The notes: generated by a model not told the origin, from the sequence alone. Shown: positions 1 through 13,488, counted from the stretch's first letter. The stretch is 64,000 nt of DNA from Kryptolebias marmoratus (GCF_001649575.2 NC_051439.1:9234718-9298717); one strand, 5' to 3'. Translations and numbers: made by a program.

Positions 1-337
1 TTGTTGTCATTTGTAATCATCAAAATTAAACGAAATAAACATTTGAAATATATGAGTTTGTATGTAATGTATGAATATAATATACAAGTTTCACTTTTTA
101 AATGGAATTACTGAAATCAATCTACTTTTTCATGATATTCTAATTTTATGACCAACACCTGTATGTACTTATAAAGAGGAAAAAAGTGATATTCTGGATT
201 TAACTGCAAATTCCCACAGTATACTTGCTTGAACATTTTTACCGTTTTTCATTACACAAAATCTATTGGAAGAAAACATTTTTTTTCTGATTTGCAAGCA
301 TTCATCTACTGCCTTTTATTGCTTTGATTGTGTAGTT
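1..337. other. AT-rich intergenic spacer
   Basis: No open frame, repeat or motif cluster I can support. Confidence 0.6.
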
Positions 338-1021
338 CACGTGTGTCAAACTCGAGGCTCATGGGCCAAATCTGGCCCTTTTTAGCATTGTATCTGGTCC
401 CCAAGATATTTTAAATTTATTAGATCTGGCCCACCAATCTATGACAGATTGAATCTCTGTTGCTTCTCATTTTGTTTAAAAAAAAAACTGAGCATGCTCA
501 GTGCAGACTTCTTATGGCAGTGAGCCAACCTTGAACCCAAGAAAAAAAAAAGTTAGAATTTTCAGTAATCTTTGATTTTGAAGTGGAAAGAAAAGTTGAA
601 TGAGACCCCAGCCAGAAAAAGATGTCGGGTATCTGATTTGAGTTAATGCACATCAGACCAACTGTTTGTTTCCCCCGTATTTTCTTTTTGTTTCAAAGTT
701 AAAGCTTATTCTGTTTTTAATTGCGATAAGAAAAAATAATACATTACAAGGTTGTTGATGATTAGCAAGGCAAAAAAACAAACTCAAATGTGTCTTTTTA
801 AATTTGATCTTTTGTTCTTTATTCGTTTTGTCCTAAATTCTAGATGTTATTAGGAAAAGCTCATTTGTATTTCTATATGAATAGTTTGACAGTAGTTTGA
901 TAATCCATCTAAAACCAAGGTTAATTTATATCTTTTTAATAAATATCGATCAAGATCGGCCCTTGGCTTGGACCAGGTTTTTAATTTTAGCACCCTTGTG
1001 TAACTGAGTTTGACAGCCCTG
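338..1021. mobile_element. Non-autonomous hAT-type DNA transposon, about 684 bp
   Basis: The left end CACGTGTGTCAAACTC and the inverted right end CAGGGCTGTCAAACTC match at 13 of 16 positions. They are flanked by near-identical 8-bp direct repeats, GTGTAGTT (330-337) and GTGTGGTT (1022-1029). An 8-bp target duplication is the hAT hallmark, and TGTCAAACTC ends with nearby GGCCAAATCTGGCCC are typical of widespread fish copies. No transposase frame survives. It contains a perfect 16-bp palindrome at 487-502. Confidence 0.75.
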
Positions 1022-1888
1022 GTGTGGTTGATTATGTACTACCAATAGGAGTGTATGGGCTGAAATATTGAGTGTGTTTGATAAATCTGGAGATGGATGA
1101 AAAACGATGGATTTTTTTTCTTCATTAAGCAATTTTGCTGGAACTAGAATTACTGTGAGGTGTATAGCACATGTATGTGTCTGTGTTATCTCAACACTGA
1201 CATTTTTACACTAATATATAATGTCAAAAAACTGCATAAATCTTGTATGTATGTCTTCAGGCCTAATAAAAGCTGTTATGCTACTTCTGTTGGCTTTTAT
1301 TTAACTTGTATCTCCTGTAGATGTGTGTAAGGGCGATGTGTGTAACATGTAGCATTTACCTTGCTGATGACGACAGAAAATGAGCTGTTTGAATTAATAA
1401 TTAATGGAAAAAATCAATGCACCCTGTAGGAAACAAATTCTGCTGAGGAAGCTGGTGTCACGTAAATAACAGGGGTCATATATTGAAAGCTGACCTTTTG
1501 CTCCTTGACCTTTTGCATCCAAGTCAGCAGTGTTTGAAAGTGTGCACTCAGCATCACATAGCTGGAAACATGGGCAGATATGAGGGCAGAACATGTGGAA
1601 AATAGAAAGAAGTGGAACTCTGAGGTTGGGGGGTCAAAGGGGAGCATTAGGCCTTTGAAGCCTGTCTTGATCTGAAAGTCTCTTCACACTCTGATAAGAA
1701 GTTTGTGTTGTGTAAGCATTGTCACATCTCTTTTAGTAAATGGAATAATTAATGATGCAGTGAAACCACCATGTGGTCACATGCATGAATGTATGTATTA
1801 GAGTGAAAATGACTGAGTATCAGGCTTAATGTGCCACTGTAAATTATAGAAAGCTAAAATCTGAGACCTCATCCACTGTTTAGTGAGT
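1022..1888. other. Intergenic; contains a nuclear-receptor half-site pair
   Basis: Mostly AT-rich. The more balanced part, about 1430-1660, holds two copies of TGACCTTTTGC at 1491-1501 and 1506-1516. On the minus strand these read AAAGGTCA, an NR4A-type NBRE half-site. Short open frames here are not gene-like. Confidence 0.4.
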
Positions 1889-2215
1889 TTTTCTTGTTCG
1901 ATTTTGTAAATGGCTCTGTCCAAAATATGAACTTTTTGGTCCTCGAATGAGTGTCTATTATCCATGAGGCGTAGGTGAACTGCTGGGTCTTGTCCTGAAG
2001 ATCTGCTCTCCTGTGTTGAGTCATGCGTCTGTGGAGAAGATATTTGGTTTCTCCATCATAGTTCTGGACATTCCTGCAGACACCTCCACCGCTCAGTTTG
2101 TGTTTAGGTGTTTTGTCCTTAGGGTGGACCAGCCTCTGTCTGAGAGTCCTGTTAGGTTTGAAATGATGTTGTGTTTGGAGAAAATCCTTCTGAGTTTCTC
2201 AGATACTCCAGCAGC
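1889..2215 (-). mobile_element. Penelope-like retroelement relic, C-terminal part
   Basis: Read on the minus strand with frame shifts, the segment gives GVSEKLRRIFSKHN, then LRQRLVHPKDKTPKHKLS, then YDGETK followed by HRRMTQH, then HSFEDQKVHILDRA. That order matches the region linking reverse transcriptase to the GIY-YIG endonuclease in fish Penelope-like elements (from memory of the family). Frame shifts and an internal loss after the ILDR motif show it is dead. The 74-codon plus-strand frame over it is a shadow. Confidence 0.7.
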
Positions 2216-3880
2216 ATTTGTTTTTCTTTTTCTTTAAATGTTAAACTTATTCAAATGGCAGAAACTCATAACTATAAAATACATTCAAGTAATGAAATAT
2301 CTATTTTTTCCCACTGTTAGAGACATTCTCTTTTTAGTTGTATGAATTCTACTCACACCAGTACTTTGTATTCACCCTATCAAGTACCACCAAACCAAAA
2401 ATACACTGTGCTACATCACACAGCTCACTTTAATATGCACATTGCTTGTGTATAATGATTATGTTGGCTCTATCTGCTTGTTTTAGCTACAACAGTCTGA
2501 GGTGGTTGTGACAACAAAATAAGGCAACAAAAATAGGTAATAAAAAATTATTATAAAGTCCTAAACACAAGATATTTTTTGATCTTTAGCATGTAAATTG
2601 TACCTCTTAAATAGTTGTGAAATGTTTTCAACACCAGACAGAGAAAATAGACACTTGAGGTTAAGGAATAAATATCCTTTGACAATAAGTTCCTTCACTG
2701 TTTTAATTAAACGTATTGCTAAAAATAAATGTAATATTTTATGCATTTTGTACATAGAAATGTACATAGAAATGTGATGATTAATAATGTTATTACTGTT
2801 AATTTATAGTAATTTATGTTTTTAAGTAGCTTTATTTTTAATCTATAAGGACTGTGCTGGAACAACTTTATTTAAGGGACTACACTTCACTCAGTTTTCA
2901 AAGTGTTTGTTGGTGGTTATCTTTGTCCACTCCCCAGTGAACCTGTCATTTCAGTGTTGGCGGCTTCAGCCTCGACCCTGACCTGGACCCAACATGTCAG
3001 AACTGTCAGATGTATAAAAACCCAAGACATATTTCTTCTAGTGCAGTCTTGCCTTCTCTGGACTCTCAGACGAAAAGAACATTATTAGATATTATTTAAC
3101 ATAAACCCATCACCTGTTAGTTGACGAGATTTCCTTTAGAGTTTTGCTAGTCAGTATGAGTTTTAAATGTTTATGACAGTTGTATTACATTTAAAATTAC
3201 TCACCGGATGGAAAAAAAAAAAATGCTTATGATCACATTGTGTTGCATCAAATTAAGCCAAATTGTTTAAAAATGTGAATTGTATGGAACTAATATATAG
3301 ACATGTGATAAATTGTCTTCTAAAAAAATTCTAAAAATGTTTTTGTACATCCTTCATCTGCTCACAATTTAAATGATAAATTTTTATCATTATCTCTTGT
3401 TTAAAAATATATAAATTTTTATTCTAGGATGTGCTACATGCCATTCGGGCACAGTGTTGTACGTTATTTTCTCTATGAGAATGTTTGCAATAACAACTGG
3501 GGGTAATATGTTGTATCCTGAAGAATTCCTAAAGTATTGCTCCCAGTCTCCATTTACTTTCTTTTTCTCCCTCCATTGCTTTCCTGACAAATTATCCATC
3601 TCTACCGTATCTCTATTACAGCCCTCCATCACTACCCCCCTCCCTTTCACCGTTTCTCCTTCTCTCCGCCTCTCCTCAGCCCCCCCTAGAGAGGAGCGAT
3701 ACTGCTGATGCATCACCACCTAAGATAATTTGTTTAAATGACAGATTAGGAGGGTAACTTGATTTGTGTTCAATACAGTATGTAGTGTCTGTTACCAATC
3801 TAATAAGGCCAACCTCCCTGCCCTCTTTGCATCTTTTTCTCAACCCCTCCTCCACGGATCTGCCGCACTAAGGTCCCAGT
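2216..3880. other. AT-rich spacer with a pyrimidine tract
   Basis: No gene. A C/T-rich tract spans about 3541-3690 and accounts for the overlapping open frames of both strands there. The rest is featureless AT-rich DNA. Confidence 0.55.
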
Positions 3881-3889
3881 TCAATGAGG

Positions 3890-4310
3890 GGGAAAAAAAA
3901 GAGGTGTGCAAGTGAAGCTTGTCTCCGGCGTCTGTAACATGATTGCAGGTAGAGACCACCAAGGCCTCCACATAATTGAATAGCAAGGCTGGGAAGCTAC
4001 GAGGTTCGGCGAGGCGCTCATTGATTCATCGATCGGCACTGAGGGGCTTCAGAAATATGCTTTGCAGTCGTGGTCAATCAATCAAACAATTAAGCCTGAC
4101 CTCTTTTGCTGGCCGTGCTCCATTTAAATCCAGCCTCACAATTCCCAATGCTTTATGTTCCAAGGTAATTGCTGCTTGCCACAGAATAGGACCGCTCCCT
4201 GCTCATGTCCGCTCCAGCCCCCTTTGTACCTGGGGAAACTGTAACTGTGAGTTGGCATTTCGCACAGTCGCCATTTCTGTAAAGCTTGTGTGTCAGCTGT
4301 GACAATACAT
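3890..4310. promoter_or_regulatory. Candidate conserved noncoding element (enhancer-like)
   Basis: Balanced composition and high complexity, unlike the AT-rich flanks. Contains ATTGATTCATCGATCGG and TCAATCAATCAAACAATTAAG (about 4018-4095), i.e. clustered PBX/MEIS-like and homeodomain sites, plus several CpGs. Open frames on both strands show no recognisable protein. Conservation is inferred, not measured. Confidence 0.4.
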
Positions 4311-4599
4311 AATCCCCCCCTCTGTGGTGTGTATGCACTGGGGATTCTTGGTGGCGCTTGCCTGGCTTTCTTGTAAAACCCAAGCATGTTTCATCAGATT
4401 TTAGTAGCACAAGGAATAGTTATGTCAGCTCTTGTGTAAGTATCTAGGAAGCTGACACAGTTAAAAGATGAGAATTCATTCAACAAAAGAAGGAGGAGGG
4501 GGGTTTCATCACTTTGGCCATTCCTGCAGCATCCTCTCTCTTTTTCTCTTACCTCCCTGCACACTTGGAAAGTAAAGACCGACACCAGCAGTAGTAGGA

Positions 4600-4790
4600 T
4601 TATTTCTTGTTCATGTGTACGTGACTGGAATCCACGGCTGCCCTTCTCTCACCATATGACATTATCAGTTTTGTTCACTATGGCAGATCCTGTCACCTTA
4701 AGACCGCGCCTCCCTGGCACGCCGCCCTAGCTAGCATCTGTCAGAGGGGTCTAGTGAGGGTTTAATATCTCTGTCTCGCTTACACTCTGC
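4600..4790. promoter_or_regulatory. Candidate conserved noncoding element
   Basis: A GC-rich, high-complexity island around GTCACCTTAAGACCGCGCC and ATCTGTCAGAGGGG (CTGTCA is a MEIS/TGIF-type core). A C/T-rich tract follows at 4790-4865. No coding signal. Confidence 0.3.
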
Positions 4791-6504
4791 TTTTTACCTT
4801 CTCTCTCCCTCCTCCTCCTTTATCTCTCCCCCACTTTCCTCCTCATATCACCTCCTTCTGTTTCACCACTGTCATTTAGGGATGTAACATTTAGAAGGAT
4901 TTTAAAGAGATTCTGAGTCTAGCTTGAAACCTCTTGGGTGTCTGCTAAAAATCCCAGCTCTTACTGCCGTCCTTCCACACCAATATGATAAATCAGACGT
5001 GTCTCCTCTTTAGGAACGTGTCCTTAATCTTTCCGTATGGCCACCTGGCCTGATTTGTGACCTTGAGGAGGTGTTGAGGATATGTGTTGATGATGGGAGG
5101 AGCAGCAGGATGTCACAGATGCACGCACAAGAAAAAAAAACAAAAAACTGCATGTGCTTGCACACTCGGTGCAGGCGAACGCACAAGCAGAACATAAAAA
5201 CTCAACACAAGGTTTGTTGCATAAATGTCCTTGAGCTGTAAACACACTTAAACAAAACAAAATTTGACAACTGTAACACCTTTAAATGTCACAAACTAAA
5301 GGCTGTGTAAGGAGTGATTCTTTTTTTGCATTTAGCTGATTGTCCTATTCACAGCAGGTATGATGAATACATAATGATTTGATGTTCCTAGTACAACTCA
5401 GAATGCTAATTAGTTTCATATTGCAGCAGCTAAAAGGTAAAAGCTTCCCCAAAGACACTACATTCTGTACTGCATGCATATATTTTTTTAATCCTTTCAG
5501 AAATAGTTGCCTTTTTTACACACTTTTGTGATTATACTTAAATATATCTATATGTACAAGTATGTGATAAAATTTGAAGCTGATTCCCAAGGTTACTTAG
5601 CCTGTATATCAGGTTGTGTGTACTGCATTGTGATAGTCATGGTTTGTGGATTCTTACATTTTTTGCTTGATTTGTGCTTGGTTAGAATTATTCATTTTGT
5701 ATTTAAAATCTTTTTTAGTATTTACCTTCAAGTTTTGTCCTTTGTTCCAATGAACTTTACTACTTGTAATTTTTAGCAGAGTGTTCCCTTGTTTATTTTA
5801 GTTTCTCTTGCTTTCTGACGTTTGGTCTTAAATGGGATTTTCACACGTTGTTATCAAATAATTTAAATTTCCAGGTTAATCCTTATTTGCTTTTTAATTT
5901 TTTGTTTTTAATGATTTAATGTTATGTCTGTTAGTCTCGCATTAGTTCTCTTTCATGACGGTCTCTGCTAGCATCATTTTTTTATGTTTTACTGTTTTTG
6001 AGCAGATTAAACTGTTATTTGCTTTAATAAGTTAGTTCTGTGTCATGAACACATCAGGTATTTTTTTGTCTGAAGCTTGAAAAGGTGGTAGATGTTTTAA
6101 AACTTTCAGAGATATTTTTTTGTTTCATTAAGTCATTCTTCATCACTTTAGACTAACATTATCCATTACTATCTGCACTGTTGACTCCAAAATATAGCAC
6201 AGAAGTAATGCATACATGTTACATTTTTTCCACATTAAGAATTTTAAAAATATGTTTCTTTAATTTTAGCCTTCATCTTGAATCTTATTCTTTTCTCTAA
6301 CCTTTCTAAAATACACCTGATAGTTATGTTAAATCTTCTTCTGTAGGTGAATCAGTTTCAATATATTTTTTTAAATAATGCTCTTGTATTGCACTTTAAG
6401 AAAGTTTAAGTTTAAGTTTATTTTTAACAGAATCTCCAAATAACCTCTTTCCACAGCAACTAAGCCAAACATAACAGTCAAGTACTAATAACTTCAATAT
6501 ATAT
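4791..6504. other. AT-rich intergenic spacer
   Basis: C/T tract, then long AT-rich DNA with T-runs. The open frames at 5010-5260 and 5507-5776 are low-complexity and not gene-like. Confidence 0.55.
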
Positions 6505-6750
6505 CCCATCTATTCATTATTTACCTACTTTTCCATGTAGATCAATTTTATCAGGGGAGCTGGTGCCTATGTCCTGCAGTCATTGTGTGAAAGGTGGGAT
6601 ATGCTCTGGACAAGTTGCAAGTCCATCACAGGGACACATAGAGACAAACGAGACAGGCAACCATTCACGCGCTCACTCACACTTGGTAGCAATTTAGAGT
6701 TACTAATTAACCTAACATGTTTTTGGTCTGTGGGAGGAATCCATGACTAC
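6505..6750 (-). repeat. SINE-like/interspersed teleost repeat, reverse orientation
   Basis: Shows the sequence order of a very common fish repeat: a TATTCATTAT start, CAGGGGAGCTGGTGCC, then CTGGACAAGTTGCAAGTCC, GCAATTTAGAGTTACTAATT and TCTGTGGGAGGAA. The copy at 51505-52047 is the same family in the opposite orientation. Family name uncertain. Decayed; no function inferred. Confidence 0.6.
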
Positions 6751-9700
6751 TTAGTTTCTGCTGTCAAAGGTGATTCTACAAGCTGTTGAATCACACACAG
6801 CTTTTCCATTTTGGCTTTGTTTTTAATTGAAGATGAAATGACATTGTGGAATCTGTTATGTTTTTGTGAACTTGAGGTTAGATTTGAATAATTTTACTAA
6901 ACTTGCAGCTAAACTGCAGATGCTTTCACAAAGGTTTTTCTCTTATTCATGTGCTGAGACACAATGAGAAAAATGTTGGCTGCCTAATGTCTATTACCAT
7001 TCTGTCTCCAGTTAGCTAAAAGAGGACCTGGTTAATTACTTCCTATAATGTTCACCAGTCAGTTCCTCAGGCTCTGAGATATATCACACTGAAGGGTGGG
7101 GGTGGTTCCATCAGCTAATGTGTCTTCTTTCTGTGTAAAATACTATTTTTTGTTTCAGGCACTTTATATTCAACTTTTTAAAGAGCCAAAGTTAATGAGA
7201 CAAAAACATATATAGTAGTAAGACTATACATCCTAATAACTGTGGTAAATAGTGTCCTGGTGCTTCATAAACAGATAAATGGTTCTAACAAGCTGAACGT
7301 TTTTGTTAATGAATCGCACTCGGACACAATCAGCTGAAAAATTTATCAGCTGAAGCATACAGTAAAGGGCACAAGGAGAAAGGTGCATCCAATTATTGTG
7401 GAAGGCAAACAGAGATGAGCATCCCACCAAGATTTAATAATTAGAACCAACCACCTCAGCTCATTTCTCTGAGCTTGTTCAAGGGAAGCTGACGGAGGCG
7501 ATTTTCTTCCTTATTCTCGTGCAATTTCTTGTTTAACAAATACTTTGGTATATGTAAGGAGAGAATGAGAAAGTGGCGTTCACATGTTTGGTTTTAGGTT
7601 TTGGCACTTTTTGTTTTGAATTCTGACAGTGTTGATTGTGCTGAGGAGGATCCTGCTGGGATCCTATTAGGAAGTGGGTGCTGAGGCTGCACTGCCAGGA
7701 AACACTAAACACAGAAAATCACAAATTATTTTTGGTTTCTACTCTGTACCTAGTAGAACATAATTAACAACAGAAGTCATTATATCTTTTATAATTTTTA
7801 TATTAAATTTTATCAGTATTTTTTTTATATCTAATTAAGCTCCTACACATTCAGAAGCCAATGTTCTCCATAAATACATTTTTATTATTTCTGACTGAAT
7901 ACCTATAATTATGTTTTTCTGCCCCGGGACTTCAGAATAATACTAACCTGCTTAGTCCACTCATCCTCTTCTTGTTTTAGCTACAGTAACAATGATGAGG
8001 AGGCACAGCAGGTGAAGTTAGAGCACAAATTAAACCTTTTGAAAGGCACACATTGATTGTGGTTAGAAGTCTTCAATAAATAACCCTCATGATAATCAAA
8101 GAAAGATCAATACATAATCCGGTTGCCAAAGTACTCATCAATACACAACCTTGTTATCATCATTTAATGATTTAATCAGCCTTTAAATTCACTTTGGAGT
8201 CCTCTGTGGCTACTGAGGTCATTCATGTCGAGTTAAGCTTGAAATAGAATATAACTTATCTTTTTAATCAAATTCTGCATTCAAAAAATTGATTTCCATT
8301 GGTTGTTGGGGTTTTTGAAAACAAGTGATTTCGTCTTATGGAAGGGACTACTTGATGTATCAGCAGCTTTACATTTAAATTGAGAAACCAGTGAAGAAGG
8401 AAAAGAGCACATTTGTGCAACTGTGGTTATTAGTTTCGAGGCTCTGATAGTTGAAGTCTGTGAGGTTGTACCTGTGCAGGCAAGAAACATTCAGAAAATC
8501 AGTATCAGAACAAAGTTACAGCACATCCTGCAGAGAGCCTGTGTTTAATTTGATGTTCTGTGAAAATATGTGGAATATGAGAAGGATTATGAAAGTGAAT
8601 GAGCACAAACTGAAAGCCCCGGATCAGACAAGTCCTCCCTGAGGTGCTGTCTCATGGAGCATTTTGGGAGGAGAGGGAGGTGAAATAAAAACTGCCTGCT
8701 TGACTGGTTGAGGGCTTATTCTTTATTGGTGGACTCAGACTTAGTAAGACCGATTTGTTTCATTAATATTCTTTCCTATTAGTTATGGCTAAAACTGCCT
8801 TAAAAAGTGTGATCACATAAACCTATTTAACATATAGACATGATATATTTAATTACTTTATTTGAACTTGGAGCTTCACATGTTGCAGTTATATAAATTC
8901 TTCACCTACATACCTTTCTCTTCCATGATATGTATGTGTCAGAGATCAGTCGCTAAGCAGTTATAGTGCAATGACATATTAACAACATACTGCAAATGTT
9001 TTTGTTTTTGCAATTGTTGTAGAAATTCTGTAGCATCTCTTTGCTTCAGAAAACGTCTGCATTGTTTGTCCTCACTGCTGAAAAGACAGCTTAAACGAAA
9101 AACATGGGTAGTATTTGAATTTCCGATGAGGAGCGTGTTTGACTCTTAGCGTCAAGATGACCTTCATTCACATCTATTTGAACATGCATAGATTTCTGTG
9201 AGGAGGAGGAGGGAGAGAAAAGCAGGTGGGATGGAGGCGGAGGGTGGTGATGTTTCAGTTCAGTTTACTAGCCGCATTTCTCTGTGGTCCTGGCTCTGAA
9301 ACAGATACCTTCATTAGCAGGAAGAAGTGGGGGAGAACAATAGGAAAGGAGACATGAAGGTGAACAAGGCAAACAGATTTATTCAAAAATTATATATATA
9401 TGCAGGAAAAAAAATTCAGACATTCAAAGGCTGAAAATAAAGCTCAAGGACGGATGAGGGCCCTGTAGAGTTAGAAAACAGAAATAAAGAAGCTTGAAGA
9501 AGAGAGGGGTATATAGGAAGCTACTGGCCCCTCACACTAGATTGCATCCCCCCCAAAATAAATAAATACTGGTGTTACTGCAAGACGAATCCAAACTGTT
9601 TTTTTTTAGCAAACAACAATAAAGCATTCGAGGTCCAATAAAGATCCTATGATGGAGATCACTGACCATGCATCACTGCTGCAGACCTTAAGCCCCTTGA

Positions 9701-10210
9701 TTTACATCCATACACTGGATGGTATATAAATGTTTACACTGCAGGTTTAAATGATCCAAAGTACATCCAAATCTTCTGAAGTGTTCAAATATTCAAATTT
9801 TGGAAAAAAAAGAAATAAACAAGGGTTAGATAATGCAGTGTATTATACAATTTTTATTTATATTTTAAAAGCAGATTAATGTTAATTTGAATGACATGTC
9901 CAACACTATTGATACATGATTGTATAAAACAAATGAGAATGCCTTTAATCAACAGCAGGTGTAGTGAAGTGAGAAACATCACACAACCGAGAAGCCAAGA
10001 ATGAAAGAATCCAACAGCACAAGCTAATAAACCACTGATGGGATTCACCAGAAAAAGACAAGTTTAGTTTTTGTACATTGTATATATTCAGTCATTATTA
10101 GCCAAAATCAGCTCATATTGCTTTACATTCAACTTAGTGGAAATTCAAGCATAAAAAATGTCAAATTAAAAGTACAGAAAGCAATTGCATTTCACAACAG
10201 GAAGGTTTGA
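6751..10210. other. Intergenic; one weak element candidate
   Basis: Mostly AT-rich without genes. The stretch 9180-9360 is more balanced (TTACTAGCCGCATTTCTCTG, CTTCATTAGCAGG) and could be a weakly conserved element. Nothing else is supported. Confidence 0.45.
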
Positions 10211-10562
10211 CTTTATTATCACCCTCCACCATGAAGGGCAGGTGATTACATAAGGCCTGTTTGTGTGTCACCAAAATATCTCATGAACCACAGGACAGAT
10301 TTTAATGAAACTCTTAGAAAGTAATCATTGATGTATATCTACAACTGAATACTATTTTGAGTCAACCCAATTTAATATGGCTGTCACAGCTAATTGCCAT
10401 TAACATATACAAAAGTGGCTCTAACTGTCATTTTTGCTAATTTGTTAAAGTGCCAATTGATGTGGTAGTTGCTGAGTCATCGTCAATGTATTCTCTGTCT
10501 TAGTGCTAATACATCTTGCAAGATCTCCCAATACACATGAGATTATGCATAAGATCATACTT
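10211..10562 (+). repeat. R1 interspersed repeat, copy A
   Basis: Begins TTATTATCACCCTCCACC, then ACCAAAATATCTCATGAACC, GATTTTAATGAAACTCT, a run ending AGTCAACCCAA, and an ATGGCTGTCACAGCTAATTG segment. The same ordered blocks recur at seven other places in this window. No coding capacity. Likely an old non-autonomous DNA element, class undetermined. Confidence 0.65.
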
Positions 10563-13488
10563 TTTTTTCTCGTATTTTTGATTTTGATAATCAGCACAGC
10601 GAGTAAAATGTATCAGGGGTGTCACGCATCCCGCACTGGCCTTGGCTAAATCATCTCTGTTGATCATTATTCCTGGAATCCGTCCACATTTTCTTTTGGA
10701 GAGAGAAGCAGGTAGCTCAGAGGTTGTTCAACAGAGTGAAACGATGCAGCTACTGTATATTGCTGCATAAAAGCATTTATATAGATTCTTAAGCATTTCT
10801 TTGTGAAGTTAATGATTTTTAAATTTGATTTTAAATTACATTGTGATTGAAACCACAGCTGTCGGTTTGTGTGTTCTTTCTGATTGTTCTCGATCAGATG
10901 GGTTTTAGACTTAAAATTGTGAACCTACTCAAGGACTCTCTGACCCTCTATTTATAACTTTCTTTTTCTTTTTTACAAATGTGGCATAGTAACAGTTGTT
11001 GGGTCAAACACCACTGACCACCAACCCTGATACACCTGCTTTGATGTGTTTCTGAGGGTCATTTCAGGATGATGTCATAGTTTATTCAAGCAGTTTAGTT
11101 TCAGTTGTAAATTATTTTCTTTGGGTAACTGTATGAGATTTATTGAATGATTAACATTAAATTTGTAAAAACAGATACACAGTCAAAAGATTTATAAAAA
11201 AAGGTAAATGCCACAGCTTTTATCTTTATTCACTTTACTTTCATTTGATTTGAAAGTCAAATTAGAGAGGATAGGGTACATTCTCTATTTATAGTTAATA
11301 CATTTTAATTCATTTCATATAATAAATAGTTTCCACCATAGTTAAAGCATAGGTCCATCTATTCATTTGCTGTACCTACTATGTTCTAGTCAAGGGTCCA
11401 TGACTTATTCTTCTGTACATTTTTTCAAAAATAAACTATTAAAAAAAAGATTGAAGTTAAAAATAAAATGACTGCAAATTAGGTGTGAATTAAGTGATGC
11501 CTTCAATTTCTGTTGTCTTGGTTTACTTAGATGATTAGGAAGGTCAGAAAATAATCATGTGAATCAGATGTGATGTAATCCAGATCCACGAGCTGTTAAA
11601 ACATGTGTCTGAGGTGACTAATGTGTTTGTAGGCACCAAACAGTGAGGTACCGTTGCTTAAAGCCAAACAAGGAAAAGACTGGTTCTCCAAGAACAATTA
11701 AATAGTCCCAGGTTGTCCCTTGTCCGAATGACTGATTTTTACAAAGGTCATATGCACTGAGTCAGCCGTGAATTTAAAGCATATTGAGAAACAAAATCAG
11801 GTTTTTGTTTCTCAAAAAACAATTTGAAAGGCTTTAACACAAACTAATTATGCTATAAAAAGTACAGTAAAAGTAGTTTAAGTTCACGGACTAAAGGGGA
11901 AAAAACTGTTTGCACACACAGCATGCACTTTGACAAAGTTTACACTGATGAAAATAGCAGAAGAATTAGTCAACCCGAACATTTATCCACCCATTTGTTA
12001 TGCCAGCAAGACTTAATTACTCTCTGAATCACACTCTGGCAGAACTGAGGCTCTCTCTTGATTACTGTAACTCAGAGGAGCTTTTGATGTGTCACTGCTG
12101 CCAGGCTGTAGGCAGAATAACATGCTCATGTTTAGAAGTTATAATGTTTGGGTGAGAAATGTAAATTCTGTGCCAAAACTAGCAGCAAAGATACCAAAAG
12201 CAGCTGAAGCACAGCGTTACTTATATTCTTAAGACCATGAATGTATGTACAAAATGCTGTCCCAGACCACCAATTATTAGAACAATATACAGTATATTTA
12301 ACTCCAGGCTGGTGCAGGGAAGAAAACAGCAGGATAAAAAGCACAAAGATGAATCTAGCTAATATTAATGTTTAGATATCACTAAACAGGCCAAAATATT
12401 TGCGCAATATTTAAACACACACTTGCAGCTGCGTGTCAACTTAAATTCTTGCAACCAGAAAATATTTTGTGGTTAATGATATAAATACTGCATATGCAGT
12501 TCTTGTTTTATGTTGTTGTATGTTATGTATGTTGTGAATTTTGACTGTTATACCAGAACACTGAATAGGATTTAGCAACTGTTAGGAAGAATAATTGTTG
12601 AGCTGAGAAGTGAATCTGTGGAGGCTACAGAGGATCTGGTCTTTTGTTGCAGTGGCTCATTGGCTCAGAGTTAGATCTACTCAGGCGTCTGCCTGTCTGT
12701 CTGTATCTCTGCAGTGGTCAGCCACTGGTTAAATATAATAAGTCATTTAGACCTAATCTGTCACTGGCTGTGTCTGCTCTGTATGTTTCTCAATTTGAGA
12801 TGGGTGCAAATACTCTGGCACTTTCCTTTTACATCACTTGTTAGACCCCTCATGGCCCTTCACATTACCATCTCCTCAGACCCCAGTCATCTGAGGGTGA
12901 ATATACTACTTCCATTATACTCTGTTCTTGCATAAATATACAATAAGATTTGAACTTTTCACCCCTTGAGTTTGAAAAAGACTACATTACATATATTAAT
13001 TTAGAACATAAAATAACTAAAAAGTAAGCCGGTGTTTTAAGTCAGAACAAAATATTTAACCGGGTCTACAACAAATCAAAACTAATTCTGCGAAAGTTCA
13101 GTTTATTGTTAAAATGAAAGCACTTCAATTGTTGACTAAAGTTTAAATCTGATTGGCTCAGAGAATAGAAGCCTGAGGAGTTAACTGTGCATTCAGATGT
13201 ATTCGGAAGTCAACATTTCTGTGCTCCAAGTCATAAAAAAGTGCTAAAATGCCCACTGCAATCAGAATTTGAGTCGGGGCTTTCTCACCAGCTCCAACCC
13301 TAAAATCCAACATGACTTCTTCATTCAAAAAGTGTTGGTTGCAGCAAGTGTTTAAATCAGTCACACATTACTGTCCATTCTTTGTTAAAGAATATATTAC
13401 TACAGTGTTTGAATACAAAAAGGGCAAAAACAAATGAGCAAAGAAAGTTATCAACTTGTATTTCTAACAGTACTTGGTCAGCTCACTA
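10563..13488. other. AT-rich intergenic spacer
   Basis: No gene or clear repeat. Short open frames at 12132-12935 show no family resemblance. A short run around 10614-10660 resembles transposon-end debris but is too brief to assign. Confidence 0.5.

Noticed and set aside
2013..2237. 74-codon plus-strand frame
   Set aside because: Antisense of the Penelope-like relic, whose recognisable translation is on the minus strand.
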